Assembly (NCBI GenBank): GCA_963974055.1
Contig: CAXBCP010000045.1
Location: forward strand, 1 to 31,536
DNA: 31,536 nucleotides
Direction of reading: 5' to 3'
Source of the DNA: CAXBCP01 sp963974055
GTDB lineage: Bacteria > Pseudomonadota > Alphaproteobacteria > MPNO01 > UBA830
The position numbers were made by a program, and so were the translations under genes. The notes beneath the pieces are model-generated. The model saw only the letters and a list, made by a program, of their open reading frames with translations, was not told the DNA's origin and searched no databases. Shown piece by piece: positions 1 through 7,305 of the stretch. Within the stretch, counting starts at the first letter, position 1. Each line of letters opens with the position of its first letter.

Positions 1-26
1 TCCCGGGATGATCTCCCGGGATGATC
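1..26. repeat. 13-bp tandem repeat, two exact copies
   Basis: The 13-mer TCCCGGGATGATC occurs twice back to back, at 1-13 and 14-26, without a mismatch. It lies at the window edge, so further copies may continue outside. Each unit contains the palindrome CCCGGG. It sits about 20 bp upstream of the predicted -35 element of the outer-membrane protein gene, so it could be a regulator site or the end of a short repeat array. Nothing in the sequence decides between these. Confidence 0.6.
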
Positions 27-43
27 GCCGGTGTCCTGAATCT

Positions 44-76
44 CTGGACGCCCATTCAATAATGTTATAACATAAC
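44..76 (+). promoter_or_regulatory. Zur-like operator overlapping a sigma70-type promoter
   Basis: ATGTTATAACAT at 62-73 is a perfect 12-bp palindrome. It matches the core of proteobacterial Zur boxes as I remember them (TGTTATA/TATAACA half-sites). A possible -10 (TATAAC, 66-71) lies inside it and a possible -35 (CTGGAC, 44-49) lies 16 bp upstream, so a bound repressor would block RNA polymerase. The site is 56 bp upstream of the predicted start codon of the outer-membrane protein and could also drive the following cbtB-cbtA pair. The palindrome is seen; assignment to Zur is inference, and another Fur-family or NikR-like regulator is possible. Confidence 0.5.
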
Positions 77-129
77 TTTACTTGACCAACCACGATCGTT
101 CTCCGATCAAGCAACAGGACCGACATCAG

Positions 130-1209
130 ATGAATAATTTTTCCCGTTCAGGGCTGGCGGGATTGCTCGCCGCCGTCATTTCCGTCACAGCCGCGCAGGC
201 GGAAACGAAATCGCCGCGTATCTCCGGCGAAGTCAGTTTCGAACTGCAGGACGACTGGACCTATAAATCCGACGATCGCGGCAACCTGAACAACCACCTG
301 TTCGCGACCGTTGAGCCGTCGGTCACCTTCGCAATCGCGCCTGGCTGGTCGGTTTTCGCCCACGCCGTGCTGGAACCGTCGGGGAGCCCGGCAAAATTCG
401 AAAACCGCATGTTCGAGGATACCGCGCTGTATCTTGCGGATTTTTACGTTGAGTTCGCCGAGGGCCGCTTCGGCGCGAAAGCCGGCAAGCTCAACCCCGG
501 ATTCGGCGTGGCCTGGGACATGGCGCCCGGCGTCTATGGGTCGGATCTCGCCGAAGACTATGAAATATCCGAACGGATCGGCGTTGTCGGCAGCTGGCAG
601 GTCGGCGCCGGCCGGTACGGCGATCACACGGTGTCGGGATCGACCTTCTTCGCCGATACGTCGATTTTCAGCGAATCGGCATTGCGCAGCCGCGGCGATC
701 TGCGCGAGGGCGACGGCGGCCTCAGCAATACCGAATCGTTCCGGTCGTTCGTCGTCGCGCTGAACGGCGAAAACATCCCCGGGGCCGGCAAACTGGGCTA
801 TCACCTGTCCTACATGAAACAGGCGGCAGGCGCGGGCAATACCGCCGATGAAAAGGCGTTTGCCGCAGCGCTGTATACTTCGTTCGGGCTCGGCGGCGGC
901 GTCGCATTCAATCCGCTGGTCGAAGGGGTGCGCATTATCGACCAGGGCGGCACGGCGGGAGTCGACCGCACCTACCTGACCGTGGCCGGTCAACTGGAAT
1001 GGCAAAACTGGAACCTGGCGGCATCCGTGACCGAGCGAGAGACCAACAACGTCACCACCGCCAACGACACGGACACCCATATGCAGATATCGGCCGGATA
1101 TACGTTCGATTTCGGCCTGTCCATCGATGTCGGGTGGAAAATCAGCGAAGACGCGGGAACCGAGACCCGCACGCTCGGCGCGGTCGCCGCGTACACGGTC
1201 ACTTTCTGA
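130..1209 (+). CDS. Outer-membrane beta-barrel (porin-like) protein next to cobalt transport genes
   Basis: The product is 359 aa. It begins with a signal peptide (about residues 1-24, hydrophobic core followed by AQA) and ends in Phe, the usual C-terminal signal of outer-membrane barrels. The mature part alternates polar and hydrophobic or aromatic residues and is rich in Gly, as expected for transmembrane beta strands. I chose the ATG at 130 because it starts directly before the signal peptide; an in-frame TTG at 82 would add a charged N-terminal extension. A Zur-like palindrome overlaps the promoter, and cbtB-cbtA follow after 73 bp on the same strand. The inferred role is passage of a metal ion or metal complex across the outer membrane. 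I do not recognise a named family beyond general porin-like. Confidence 0.75.
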   Translation: MNNFSRSGLAGLLAAVISVTAAQAETKSPRISGEVSFELQDDWTYKSDDRGNLNNHLFATVEPSVTFAIAPGWSVFAHAVLEPSGSPAKFENRMFEDTALYLADFYVEFAEGRFGAKAGKLNPGFGVAWDMAPGVYGSDLAEDYEISERIGVVGSWQVGAGRYGDHTVSGSTFFADTSIFSESALRSRGDLREGDGGLSNTESFRSFVVALNGENIPGAGKLGYHLSYMKQAAGAGNTADEKAFAAALYTSFGLGGGVAFNPLVEGVRIIDQGGTAGVDRTYLTVAGQLEWQNWNLAASVTERETNNVTTANDTDTHMQISAGYTFDFGLSIDVGWKISEDAGTETRTLGAVAAYTVTF

Positions 1210-1282
1210 CCCGCTGCCCGCGATGGGACTTGTAACGGCGCCGACTCGCGGGCATAAATTAGCGTTCATGGGAGATACAAAT

Positions 1283-1477
1283 ATGACCGAGAACACTTTC
1301 AACACGGCCGAAAGTAACAAAGAAGAGATCATCGCCCGGTCGAGCGTCGTCGCGCCGGCGGTGCTCGCCCTTTTGTTCGGCGCATTCCTGGTGCTCGGCA
1401 CCGGTTTCGCGCACTCGGATACGATCCATAACGCCGCCCACGATACCCGGCACTCTTTCGCCTTCCCCTGTCACTGA
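1283..1477 (+). CDS. cbtB: CbtB, small subunit of predicted cobalt transporter
   Basis: This is a 64-aa protein with a single membrane helix (about residues 20-43) and a C-terminal tail with four His and one Cys ending HSFAFPCH. That tail is the hallmark of CbtB (Pfam CbtB family), which is predicted to bind cobalt and works with CbtA. GGAGA at 1271-1275 lies 7 nt before ATG 1283 and decides the start over the ATG at 1268. cbtA begins 12 nt after the stop, so the two are co-transcribed. The short 73-bp leader leaves no room for the cobalamin riboswitch often found before cbtBA. The downstream cob genes support a cobalt supply role. Confidence 0.88.
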   Translation: MTENTFNTAESNKEEIIARSSVVAPAVLALLFGAFLVLGTGFAHSDTIHNAAHDTRHSFAFPCH

Positions 1478-1489
1478 GGGAACTCTGGT

Positions 1490-2224
1490 ATGTTCCGGCG
1501 GATTTTTTTTACCGCCATCGTCGCCGGTCTTCTCGGCGGGATGGGGATATCGGTCGTCCATGAATTCACGACCACGCCGATCATCCTCCATGCCGAACGG
1601 TTCGAAGACGGCGCCCCCCCGGAAAAACCTGCCCACCATCACGGTGCCTACGATCGCGGCATAAGCCTTGTCTCGCCCGCGCTGGCGCACGGCCCCGCTG
1701 AGGGCGAATCGGCAACCTGGGCGCCCGGAGCAGGTCTGGAGCGCACGCTGTTCACGACACTCGCCAATATCCTGACCGGTATCGGCTTCGCCCTTATCCT
1801 GACCGCGTGCTTCGCCCTGTCGGGCCGGCCCGTGGACGGACAGACCGGGGTGCTCTGGGGCCTGGCCGGTTTCGGCATTGCAAGCCTGGCGCCGGCGCTC
1901 GGCCTGCCGCCGGAAGTACCCGGGTCCATGGCCGCCGACCTGGTCAGCCGCCAGACATGGTGGTTCGTCTGCGTCGTCGCGACGGCCGCGGGGTTATGGG
2001 CGATGGTGTTCCGAAGCGGCGCCAAATGGACAATTGGCGGGATGGCGCTGATCGCGCTGCCGCATCTGATCGGCGCACCCCAGCCGGACTCGGTCGGCGG
2101 CAGCGTGCCCCCCGAAATCGCGGCGCATTTCGCGGCCGCATCGCTGGTCACCGCGGCGATCTTCTGGTGCGCGATCGGCTGGCTGTCGGGAACGTTCTGG
2201 AAACGGTTCGCTAGCCAGGGCTGA
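1490..2224 (+). CDS. cbtA: CbtA, membrane subunit of predicted cobalt transporter
   Basis: The product is a 244-aa integral membrane protein with about six hydrophobic helices (roughly residues 5-22, 88-110, 120-138, 157-175, 181-196 and 214-234). A His triplet at 49-51 lies in the loop between helices 1 and 2, as is usual for CbtA (Pfam CbtA). The family is predicted to import cobalt for B12 synthesis, an assignment that rests mainly on riboswitch linkage and gene context in other genomes. Here it follows cbtB by 12 nt and its 3' end overlaps the convergent cobT by 14 bp. The overlap could give antisense interaction between the two transcripts. Confidence 0.88.
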   Translation: MFRRIFFTAIVAGLLGGMGISVVHEFTTTPIILHAERFEDGAPPEKPAHHHGAYDRGISLVSPALAHGPAEGESATWAPGAGLERTLFTTLANILTGIGFALILTACFALSGRPVDGQTGVLWGLAGFGIASLAPALGLPPEVPGSMAADLVSRQTWWFVCVVATAAGLWAMVFRSGAKWTIGGMALIALPHLIGAPQPDSVGGSVPPEIAAHFAAASLVTAAIFWCAIGWLSGTFWKRFASQG

Positions 2225-3224
2225 CCTGGCCGCTGACGGCGGCTTCGTCGAAGGTCGCCATGCCGTTATGGGCGGCCAGGGCGCATTTCAGAATACCCAG
2301 CGCGACCGCGGCGCCCGAGGCCTCTCCCAGACGCATGCCGATATCGAGCAGCGGTTCCTTCCCGAGTGCGGCGAGCAGGCGGCGGTGGCCGGGTTCGCCC
2401 GATACGTGGCCCGCGATACAGTGATCGAGCGCGCCGGGCGCCGCTTTTTCCAGCACGGCGACCGCCGCGGTGGTCACGAAACCGTCGAGCAGGACGGGAA
2501 TGCCCCTGTGACGCGCCGCCAGGACCGCCCCCGCCATTGCCGCCAGTTCGCGCCCGCCGACCCGGCGCAGCGCTTCCAGCGGATCGGCAAGGTCTTTGCC
2601 ATGAAAATCCATGGCGGCCGCGACGGCGCGGGTTTTCAGCGCTATGCCCGCCGCGTCCAGCCCGGTGCCGGGGCCGGTCCAGTCGGCGGCCTTCCCGCCG
2701 AACAGCGCGCAGGACAGGGCGGCCGCGGTCGTCGTGTTGCCGATGCCCATTTCGCCGACGATCAGGGCATCGAATTTTTCATCCACCGCATCGAAACCGG
2801 CGGAGAACGCCGCCGCGCATGCCGCCTCGGTCATGGCCGGGGCAATGGTGAAATCGGCGGTCGGCGTGTCGAGATCGAGCGCCATTACCTTCAGGTCCGC
2901 CCCCTGGACGGCGGCAAGCTGATTGATCGCCGCCCCGCCCGCCGCGAAATTCGCCACCATCTGCACGGTGACTTCCGGCGGGAACGCCGATACGCCCTGC
3001 GCGGTCACCCCGTGATTCCCGGCGAAAACCAGGATGCGTACATTGTCGAGCGACGCAGGATGACGCCCCTGCCAGGACGCGCACCAGGCCGACAGGTCTT
3101 CCAGGCGTCCGAGCGACCCCGCCGGTTTGGTCAGGGTCGCTTCCCGTGCCGCAGATGCATCGATCGCCCCTGCATCAGGTTCCGGAAGATTCCCGAGCTG
3201 TCTTGCGATATCCTCGTAGTCCAA
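2211..3224 (-). CDS. cobT: Nicotinate-nucleotide--dimethylbenzimidazole phosphoribosyltransferase
   Basis: The enzyme transfers phosphoribose from nicotinate mononucleotide to 5,6-dimethylbenzimidazole, giving alpha-ribazole-phosphate for the lower ligand of cobalamin. The 337-aa product has the N-terminal TKPxGSLGRLE motif (32-42), GEMGIGNTTTAAAL (157-170) and MRLGEASGAA (297-306). Glu158 and Glu301 are 143 residues apart, the same spacing as the active-site Glu174 and Glu317 I recall for Salmonella CobT. The start is TTG at 3224, supported by AGGAG 7 nt upstream. The gene is divergent from cobS across 48 bp. In Pseudomonas denitrificans naming this enzyme is CobU. Confidence 0.95.
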   Translation of the reverse strand: MDYEDIARQLGNLPEPDAGAIDASAAREATLTKPAGSLGRLEDLSAWCASWQGRHPASLDNVRILVFAGNHGVTAQGVSAFPPEVTVQMVANFAAGGAAINQLAAVQGADLKVMALDLDTPTADFTIAPAMTEAACAAAFSAGFDAVDEKFDALIVGEMGIGNTTTAAALSCALFGGKAADWTGPGTGLDAAGIALKTRAVAAAMDFHGKDLADPLEALRRVGGRELAAMAGAVLAARHRGIPVLLDGFVTTAAVAVLEKAAPGALDHCIAGHVSGEPGHRRLLAALGKEPLLDIGMRLGEASGAAVALGILKCALAAHNGMATFDEAAVSGQVSPG

Positions 3225-3272
3225 TACTCAAACTCCTGTCTGAAAAACGACAGATAACATTTTGGTGACCCC

Positions 3273-4061
3273 ATGGCAGCCTCGGATACCGTCAGCGAAA
3301 AATTCAGTTTCCTGAAAGACGTCTATGTCAGCGTCGTGTTTCTGACCCGCCTGCCGGCGCCGGGCTGGCCGGACGCTGCTGCCCGGAAACTGTCGACCGG
3401 CATGTGGGCGTTTCCGATTGCCGGCATCCTGATCGCAACGATCGCAGGGGTCGTCTACGCCCTGTGCGATGCGATGGAACTGCCGGTCTATATTTCCGCC
3501 CTGTTCGCCGTCGTCGCGCTGATCATTGCCACCGGCGGATTGCACGAAGACGGATTGTCCGACCTTGCCGACGGCATCTGGGGCGGATCCGATGCGGATA
3601 AAAGACTGGCGATCATGTCGGACAGCCGTATCGGCGCCTATGGCGCGATTGCGCTGATCGTGTCCGTCACCGGCCGCGCCGCGGCAATCGCGACGATCGG
3701 CGAGCCGGTCTTCGTGTTCGGCGCCCTTGTCGCCGCCGCCGCGGTCAGCCGGGCCGTCATGCCCGCGGTGATGACGTTCGGCACCCCGGCCAAGACCGAC
3801 GGGCTCGGCGTGTCCGCCGGCGCGCCGGCTTTCGCGGCCTGGGGCGGCGCGCTGCTGCTGGCCGTGGCGATTGCCGCGGTCGCGGCGCCTGGCGGCTGGT
3901 TTGCCTGCCTGGTCGCGGCCGCTATCGGCGCGGCGCTGATCGGCTGGTTCGCGCAGCGCAACCTGGGCGGCTATACCGGCGACGTGCTCGGCGCCGCCCA
4001 GCAGGTCGCGGAACTGTTCGCCCTGACAGCAATCGCGAGCGTCATCGCGCAAGCCGGTTGA
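3273..4061 (+). CDS. cobS: Cobalamin synthase (adenosylcobinamide-GDP ribazoletransferase)
   Basis: This integral membrane enzyme joins adenosylcobinamide-GDP and alpha-ribazole(-phosphate), the last assembly step of adenosylcobalamin. The 262-aa protein carries the family motifs FLTRLP (23-28) and HEDGLSDLADG (91-101, the acidic metal-binding segment), followed by DSRIGAYGA. It has about five or six hydrophobic helices. The ATG at 3273 is used; an upstream GTG at 3265 is out of frame. Its 3' end overlaps the convergent phosphatase gene cobC by 20 bp. The name follows Salmonella; it is CobV in Pseudomonas denitrificans. Confidence 0.95.
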   Translation: MAASDTVSEKFSFLKDVYVSVVFLTRLPAPGWPDAAARKLSTGMWAFPIAGILIATIAGVVYALCDAMELPVYISALFAVVALIIATGGLHEDGLSDLADGIWGGSDADKRLAIMSDSRIGAYGAIALIVSVTGRAAAIATIGEPVFVFGALVAAAAVSRAVMPAVMTFGTPAKTDGLGVSAGAPAFAAWGGALLLAVAIAAVAAPGGWFACLVAAAIGAALIGWFAQRNLGGYTGDVLGAAQQVAELFALTAIASVIAQAG

Positions 4062-4647
4062 CGAACCCGACGCGCCATCCGTCGCCGCCGAAGTAATCGC
4101 ACCTGGTGACCGACAGCGTATCGACGGCATAGGACAGCGCCTCCACGGGAGCGTCCCCCATCGCCGTCGACAGAAAGCTTCGGATCGACCCGGAATGCAG
4201 CACCGCCACGACCGGCCGGCCGGCGAATCTGTCCGACCAGCCGAGCGCGGCGGTTTTCACCCGCGCCGCGACCTGCGAGAAGCTCTCGCCGCCGGGCGGC
4301 TGAATGTCCGCCGGCCAGGATTTGTCGGCATCGCGGATTTCGGCCCACACGTCGGCGCTGGGCCTGCCTTCCCATTCGCCGAAATGCTGTTCGGCAAAGG
4401 CCGGTTCGACATGAACTTCCGCCAGCGCGATATCGCGAACGGCCAGGATGCCATCCAGCGTTTTTCGGGTGCGGGACAGGTTCGACACCATCCAGACCGG
4501 ATCCGCCGGCAGCATCGCCGACAGCGCCTCGAACGTTTCGGGCGGCGGCAGCTCGATATCGAGATCGAGCGCGCCGTAGACCGTCTTGCCGGGGTTTACG
4601 GTCGGGGCGTGACGGACCAGCCACCATTCCGTCGTCAGCGCGGTCAT
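4042..4647 (-). CDS. cobC: Alpha-ribazole phosphatase, histidine phosphatase family
   Basis: The product is a 201-aa phosphoglycerate-mutase-fold phosphatase. It has the phospho-acceptor motif RHA (His13), a PGGES segment near 118-122 and the second catalytic His151 in HSGS. Its position directly downstream of cobD and cobU, with an ATGA overlap to cobD, points to removal of the 5'-phosphate from alpha-ribazole-phosphate or cobalamin-phosphate. Histidine phosphatases cannot be assigned a substrate by motif alone, so the substrate call rests on context. The 3' end overlaps cobS on the opposite strand. Confidence 0.85.
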   Translation of the reverse strand: MTALTTEWWLVRHAPTVNPGKTVYGALDLDIELPPPETFEALSAMLPADPVWMVSNLSRTRKTLDGILAVRDIALAEVHVEPAFAEQHFGEWEGRPSADVWAEIRDADKSWPADIQPPGGESFSQVAARVKTAALGWSDRFAGRPVVAVLHSGSIRSFLSTAMGDAPVEALSYAVDTLSVTRCDYFGGDGWRVGFVNRLAR

Positions 4648-5630
4648 GACTGCAACGCCCGTTCCAGCCTTTCCCAGTCGGCATCGGTGCCCGGGATTCC
4701 GAAGCGCAGCCAGCGCGGATGGCCGGGAAACGGGCGGGTATAGATTCCGGCCCGCCCGAGTTTTTCGTACAGCCCCCCCGCATTCCCGGATTCGGCCAGC
4801 CGGTACAGGTCGGTGCCGCCGACGATGCCGAGCCCGGCGGCAACCAGGCGATCGTCCATCCGCCGCGCCGCGCCGGCCAGCCAGAGACGCGTCGCTTCCT
4901 GCCAGTCCCGGTCCGCCAGGGCGGCCGCACCGATATCGGCGGCGACCGACGAGACCGGCCAGGGTCCGAGCGCGGCAGCGATATCGCGGGCAAGGCCGCT
5001 ACCGGTCACGGCGAAGCCGAGCCGCAGGCCGGGCAGCCCGTAGAACTTGCCGAACGACCGCAGGGCAACCAGCCCGTCATCCCCGTCCGCCGCGACGGAG
5101 GCGCCGGGGTCGAGATCGGCGAACGCCTCGTCGACGACCAGAAGGCCGTTCTTCCGGGCGAGCGCCGCGGCAAGGGCGCGGATATCCCCCAGCGGGGAGA
5201 TGCGGCCGTCGGGATTGTTCGGCCGGGTCACGACGACCGCGTCGAAATCCCCCGCGCCGGGCAGGGTATCGACTTCGGAAACGTCATGCCCCGCCAGCGA
5301 CCAGGCCTGTGCGTGTTCGCCGTATGTCGGCGAGACGATCGCCACCCGCCCGGCAGGGCGCAGCCGCGGCAGCCACTGGATCAGCGCCTGGGTGCCGGGC
5401 GCCGCAGCGATCCGCGACCGATCGTCAACGCCATAGGCCGCCGCCGCCGCCGCGCACAGACCGGCAAGCAGCGCCGAATCCGGCAATTGGCGAAGACCGT
5501 CGAGCGCGCCTGCATCCACCGGCCAGGGCCGCGGGTTGATCCCCGTGCTCAGATCGACCCAGCCATCGGGGGGCGTGCCGAAATGCGCCGCCGCCGCCGA
5601 CAGGTCGCCGCCGTGAAACACATCGGTCAA
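4644..5630 (-). CDS. cobD: Threonine-phosphate decarboxylase (PLP-dependent, class I/II aminotransferase fold)
   Basis: The enzyme makes (R)-1-amino-2-propanol phosphate, the linker between corrin ring and nucleotide loop. The 328-aa product opens with FHGGDL and DLSTGINP (26-33), both typical of CobD. It also has the substrate/PLP segments NNPDG (138-142), DEAF (167-170) and the PLP lysine Lys195 in SFGKFYG. I start it at TTG 5630, which overlaps the cobU stop as TTGA; a longer reading frame continues upstream but adds no family sequence. It overlaps cobC downstream as ATGA, so cobU-cobD-cobC are translationally coupled. It is called CobC in Pseudomonas denitrificans. Confidence 0.92.
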   Translation of the reverse strand: MTDVFHGGDLSAAAAHFGTPPDGWVDLSTGINPRPWPVDAGALDGLRQLPDSALLAGLCAAAAAAYGVDDRSRIAAAPGTQALIQWLPRLRPAGRVAIVSPTYGEHAQAWSLAGHDVSEVDTLPGAGDFDAVVVTRPNNPDGRISPLGDIRALAAALARKNGLLVVDEAFADLDPGASVAADGDDGLVALRSFGKFYGLPGLRLGFAVTGSGLARDIAAALGPWPVSSVAADIGAAALADRDWQEATRLWLAGAARRMDDRLVAAGLGIVGGTDLYRLAESGNAGGLYEKLGRAGIYTRPFPGHPRWLRFGIPGTDADWERLERALQS

Positions 5631-6169
5631 TCCAGCGTCCCTTTCAGCGCGAGGGGCAGTCCGGCCGCGACAAAGACGACACGGTCGGCCGCCGCCGCCA
5701 CCGCCTGGTTCAGCACGCCGTGAAGATTGCGGAATTCCCGCGCAACGGCGTTGTCCGGCACGATGCCGAGCCCAAGCTCGTTCGCGACGATGACCGATTG
5801 TCCCTGCATGTTCTGCACGGCGTTCACCAGCTGCGCCGTTGCCGCCTCCGCATCGCGCTCCGCCGCCATCAGGTTGCCGAGCCAGAGGGTCAGGCAATCG
5901 ATCAGCAGGACCGCGTCTGCCGCGTCTGAATCCGCGATCGCGGCGCCGAGGTCGAGCGGCTCTTCGACGGTGATCCAGCCGTCGCCCCGCCGGGCGCGGT
6001 GGATGTCGATCTTGTCGGCCATTTCGCCGTCGAGCGCCTGCGCGGTCGCGATATAGACCGGGCGCGGGCCAAGCCGCAGCGCAAGCTGCTCGGCAAAGAC
6101 GCTTTTTCCCGAAGCCGCGCCGCCGAGAACCAGGGTGGAGCGTGCGCCGGACACGGGCGCGTCAGGCAA
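5627..6169 (-). CDS. cobU: Bifunctional adenosylcobinamide kinase / adenosylcobinamide-phosphate guanylyltransferase
   Basis: The enzyme phosphorylates adenosylcobinamide and then transfers GMP to give adenosylcobinamide-GDP, the substrate of CobS. The 180-aa protein has a P-loop GGAASGKS (16-23) and His57 in the HRARRG segment, at the position of the guanylylated histidine of Salmonella CobU. Several starts are possible. TTG 6169 overlaps the end of galE by 8 nt; a GTG at 6154 is the alternative. The gene is called cobP in many alphaproteobacteria. Confidence 0.92.
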   Translation of the reverse strand: MPDAPVSGARSTLVLGGAASGKSVFAEQLALRLGPRPVYIATAQALDGEMADKIDIHRARRGDGWITVEEPLDLGAAIADSDAADAVLLIDCLTLWLGNLMAAERDAEAATAQLVNAVQNMQGQSVIVANELGLGIVPDNAVAREFRNLHGVLNQAVAAAADRVVFVAAGLPLALKGTLD

Positions 6170-7175
6170 GGTCCGATACCGCCGCCGGTCCGGAGGACGC
6201 TTCGGACCGGGCGCGGTACCAGTTCCATGCCGTGGTCAGGATATTGTCGAGCGAGGAATGCACCGGGTCCCAGCCGAGGCCGTCCCGCGCATGGGCGATA
6301 TCGGCGACCAGCCGGGCGGGATCGCCGGCGCGGCGCACGTCTTCCACCGCCGGAACGGGCCGGCCGACGATGCGGCCGACGCTGTCGATCACCTGGCGCA
6401 CGGAATAGCCGTCGCCGGCGCCGAGATTGAAAAGCTCGGACGCGCCGCCGTCGAGCATCCGGCGAATCGCCCGCACATGCGCATCCGCAAGATCGGTGAC
6501 GTGGATGTAATCGCGCACGCAGGTGCCGTCCGGCGTCGGGTAGTCGGTGCCGAAGATTTTCAGGGCGTCGCGATCGCCGGCGGCGGCGGCAATGGCAAGC
6601 GGCAACAGGTGGGTCTCGGGGTCGTGCGCCTCGCCGATCTCGCCGTCGGCGTCGCACCCGGCGGCGTTGAAATAGCGCAGCACCGTGTTGCGCAGGCCGG
6701 TTGCGACCTCGTAATCGGCCAGCATGATCTCGATCGCGCGCTTGGTGTTGCCGTAGGGATTGATCGGCGCCACCGGTTCGGCCTCGGTGATGAATTCCGA
6801 TTCGGTGAGGCCGTAGACCGTGCAGCTGCTGGAAAACACGATGGCCGGCGTTTTCGCCGCAACCAGCGCATCGCACAGGTTGATCGCGCCGCTGACATTG
6901 TTGTGCCAGTATTTTCCGGGATCGGTGACCGATTCCCCGACATAGGCGAAGCTGGCGAAATGGATTACCCCGGCGGGTTCGTGTTTCCGGACGACCTCGG
7001 CGATCCGGTCGCGGTCGAGCAGGTCGCCGCGTTCCAGCGGCCCCCATTTCACGGCCCAGTCATGGCCTTCGCACAGATTGTCGAACACCACCGGCTCGTA
7101 CCCGGCCCCCGCAAGCGCCTTGCATGCATGGCTGCCGACATAGCCGGCGCCGCCCGTTACGAGAATTCTGGTCAT
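6162..7175 (-). CDS. galE: UDP-glucose 4-epimerase
   Basis: This is an extended short-chain dehydrogenase that interconverts UDP-glucose and UDP-galactose for polysaccharide synthesis. The 337-aa product has the NAD-binding GGAGYVG (8-14), SSSCTVYG (115-122) and the catalytic pair Tyr141/Lys145 in YGNTK. These match GalE closely, although related UDP-sugar epimerases cannot be excluded. The ATG at 7175 gives the glycine motif directly at the N-terminus; the open frame continues further upstream without homology. Its stop overlaps cobU by 8 nt, so this sugar gene is the first member of the B12 operon on this strand, an odd pairing that may simply reflect a shared promoter. Confidence 0.9.
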   Translation of the reverse strand: MTRILVTGGAGYVGSHACKALAGAGYEPVVFDNLCEGHDWAVKWGPLERGDLLDRDRIAEVVRKHEPAGVIHFASFAYVGESVTDPGKYWHNNVSGAINLCDALVAAKTPAIVFSSSCTVYGLTESEFITEAEPVAPINPYGNTKRAIEIMLADYEVATGLRNTVLRYFNAAGCDADGEIGEAHDPETHLLPLAIAAAAGDRDALKIFGTDYPTPDGTCVRDYIHVTDLADAHVRAIRRMLDGGASELFNLGAGDGYSVRQVIDSVGRIVGRPVPAVEDVRRAGDPARLVADIAHARDGLGWDPVHSSLDNILTTAWNWYRARSEASSGPAAVSDLA

Positions 7176-7193
7176 CGGTATTCCTTGGTACGT

Positions 7194-7205
7194 ATGGCGC
7201 GCCAT
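7194..7205. promoter_or_regulatory. 12-bp perfect palindrome between galE and hydrolase genes
   Basis: ATGGCGCGCCAT reads the same on both strands and lies 18 bp upstream of the galE start, in the 130-bp divergent region. A related sequence, GCGCCATAAT, is at 7270-7279 near the possible -10 of the opposite gene. It may be an operator shared by the two promoters, but a 12-bp GC-rich palindrome can also arise by chance. Confidence 0.25.
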
Positions 7206-7305
7206 TATCCATCCGTCGCCGCCGGGCGCAACCACTATGCGGGGCGGGCTGGCGGGAGGGGGCGAAGATGCGCCATAATCGCCGAAAGTCAGGGAGGATG
7301 CACAG

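Noticed and set aside
148..1401. 417-codon open frame on the minus strand opposite the outer-membrane protein
   Set aside because: It has no family motif and is Arg/Gly-biased like an antisense frame. The plus-strand frame has a signal peptide and barrel pattern.
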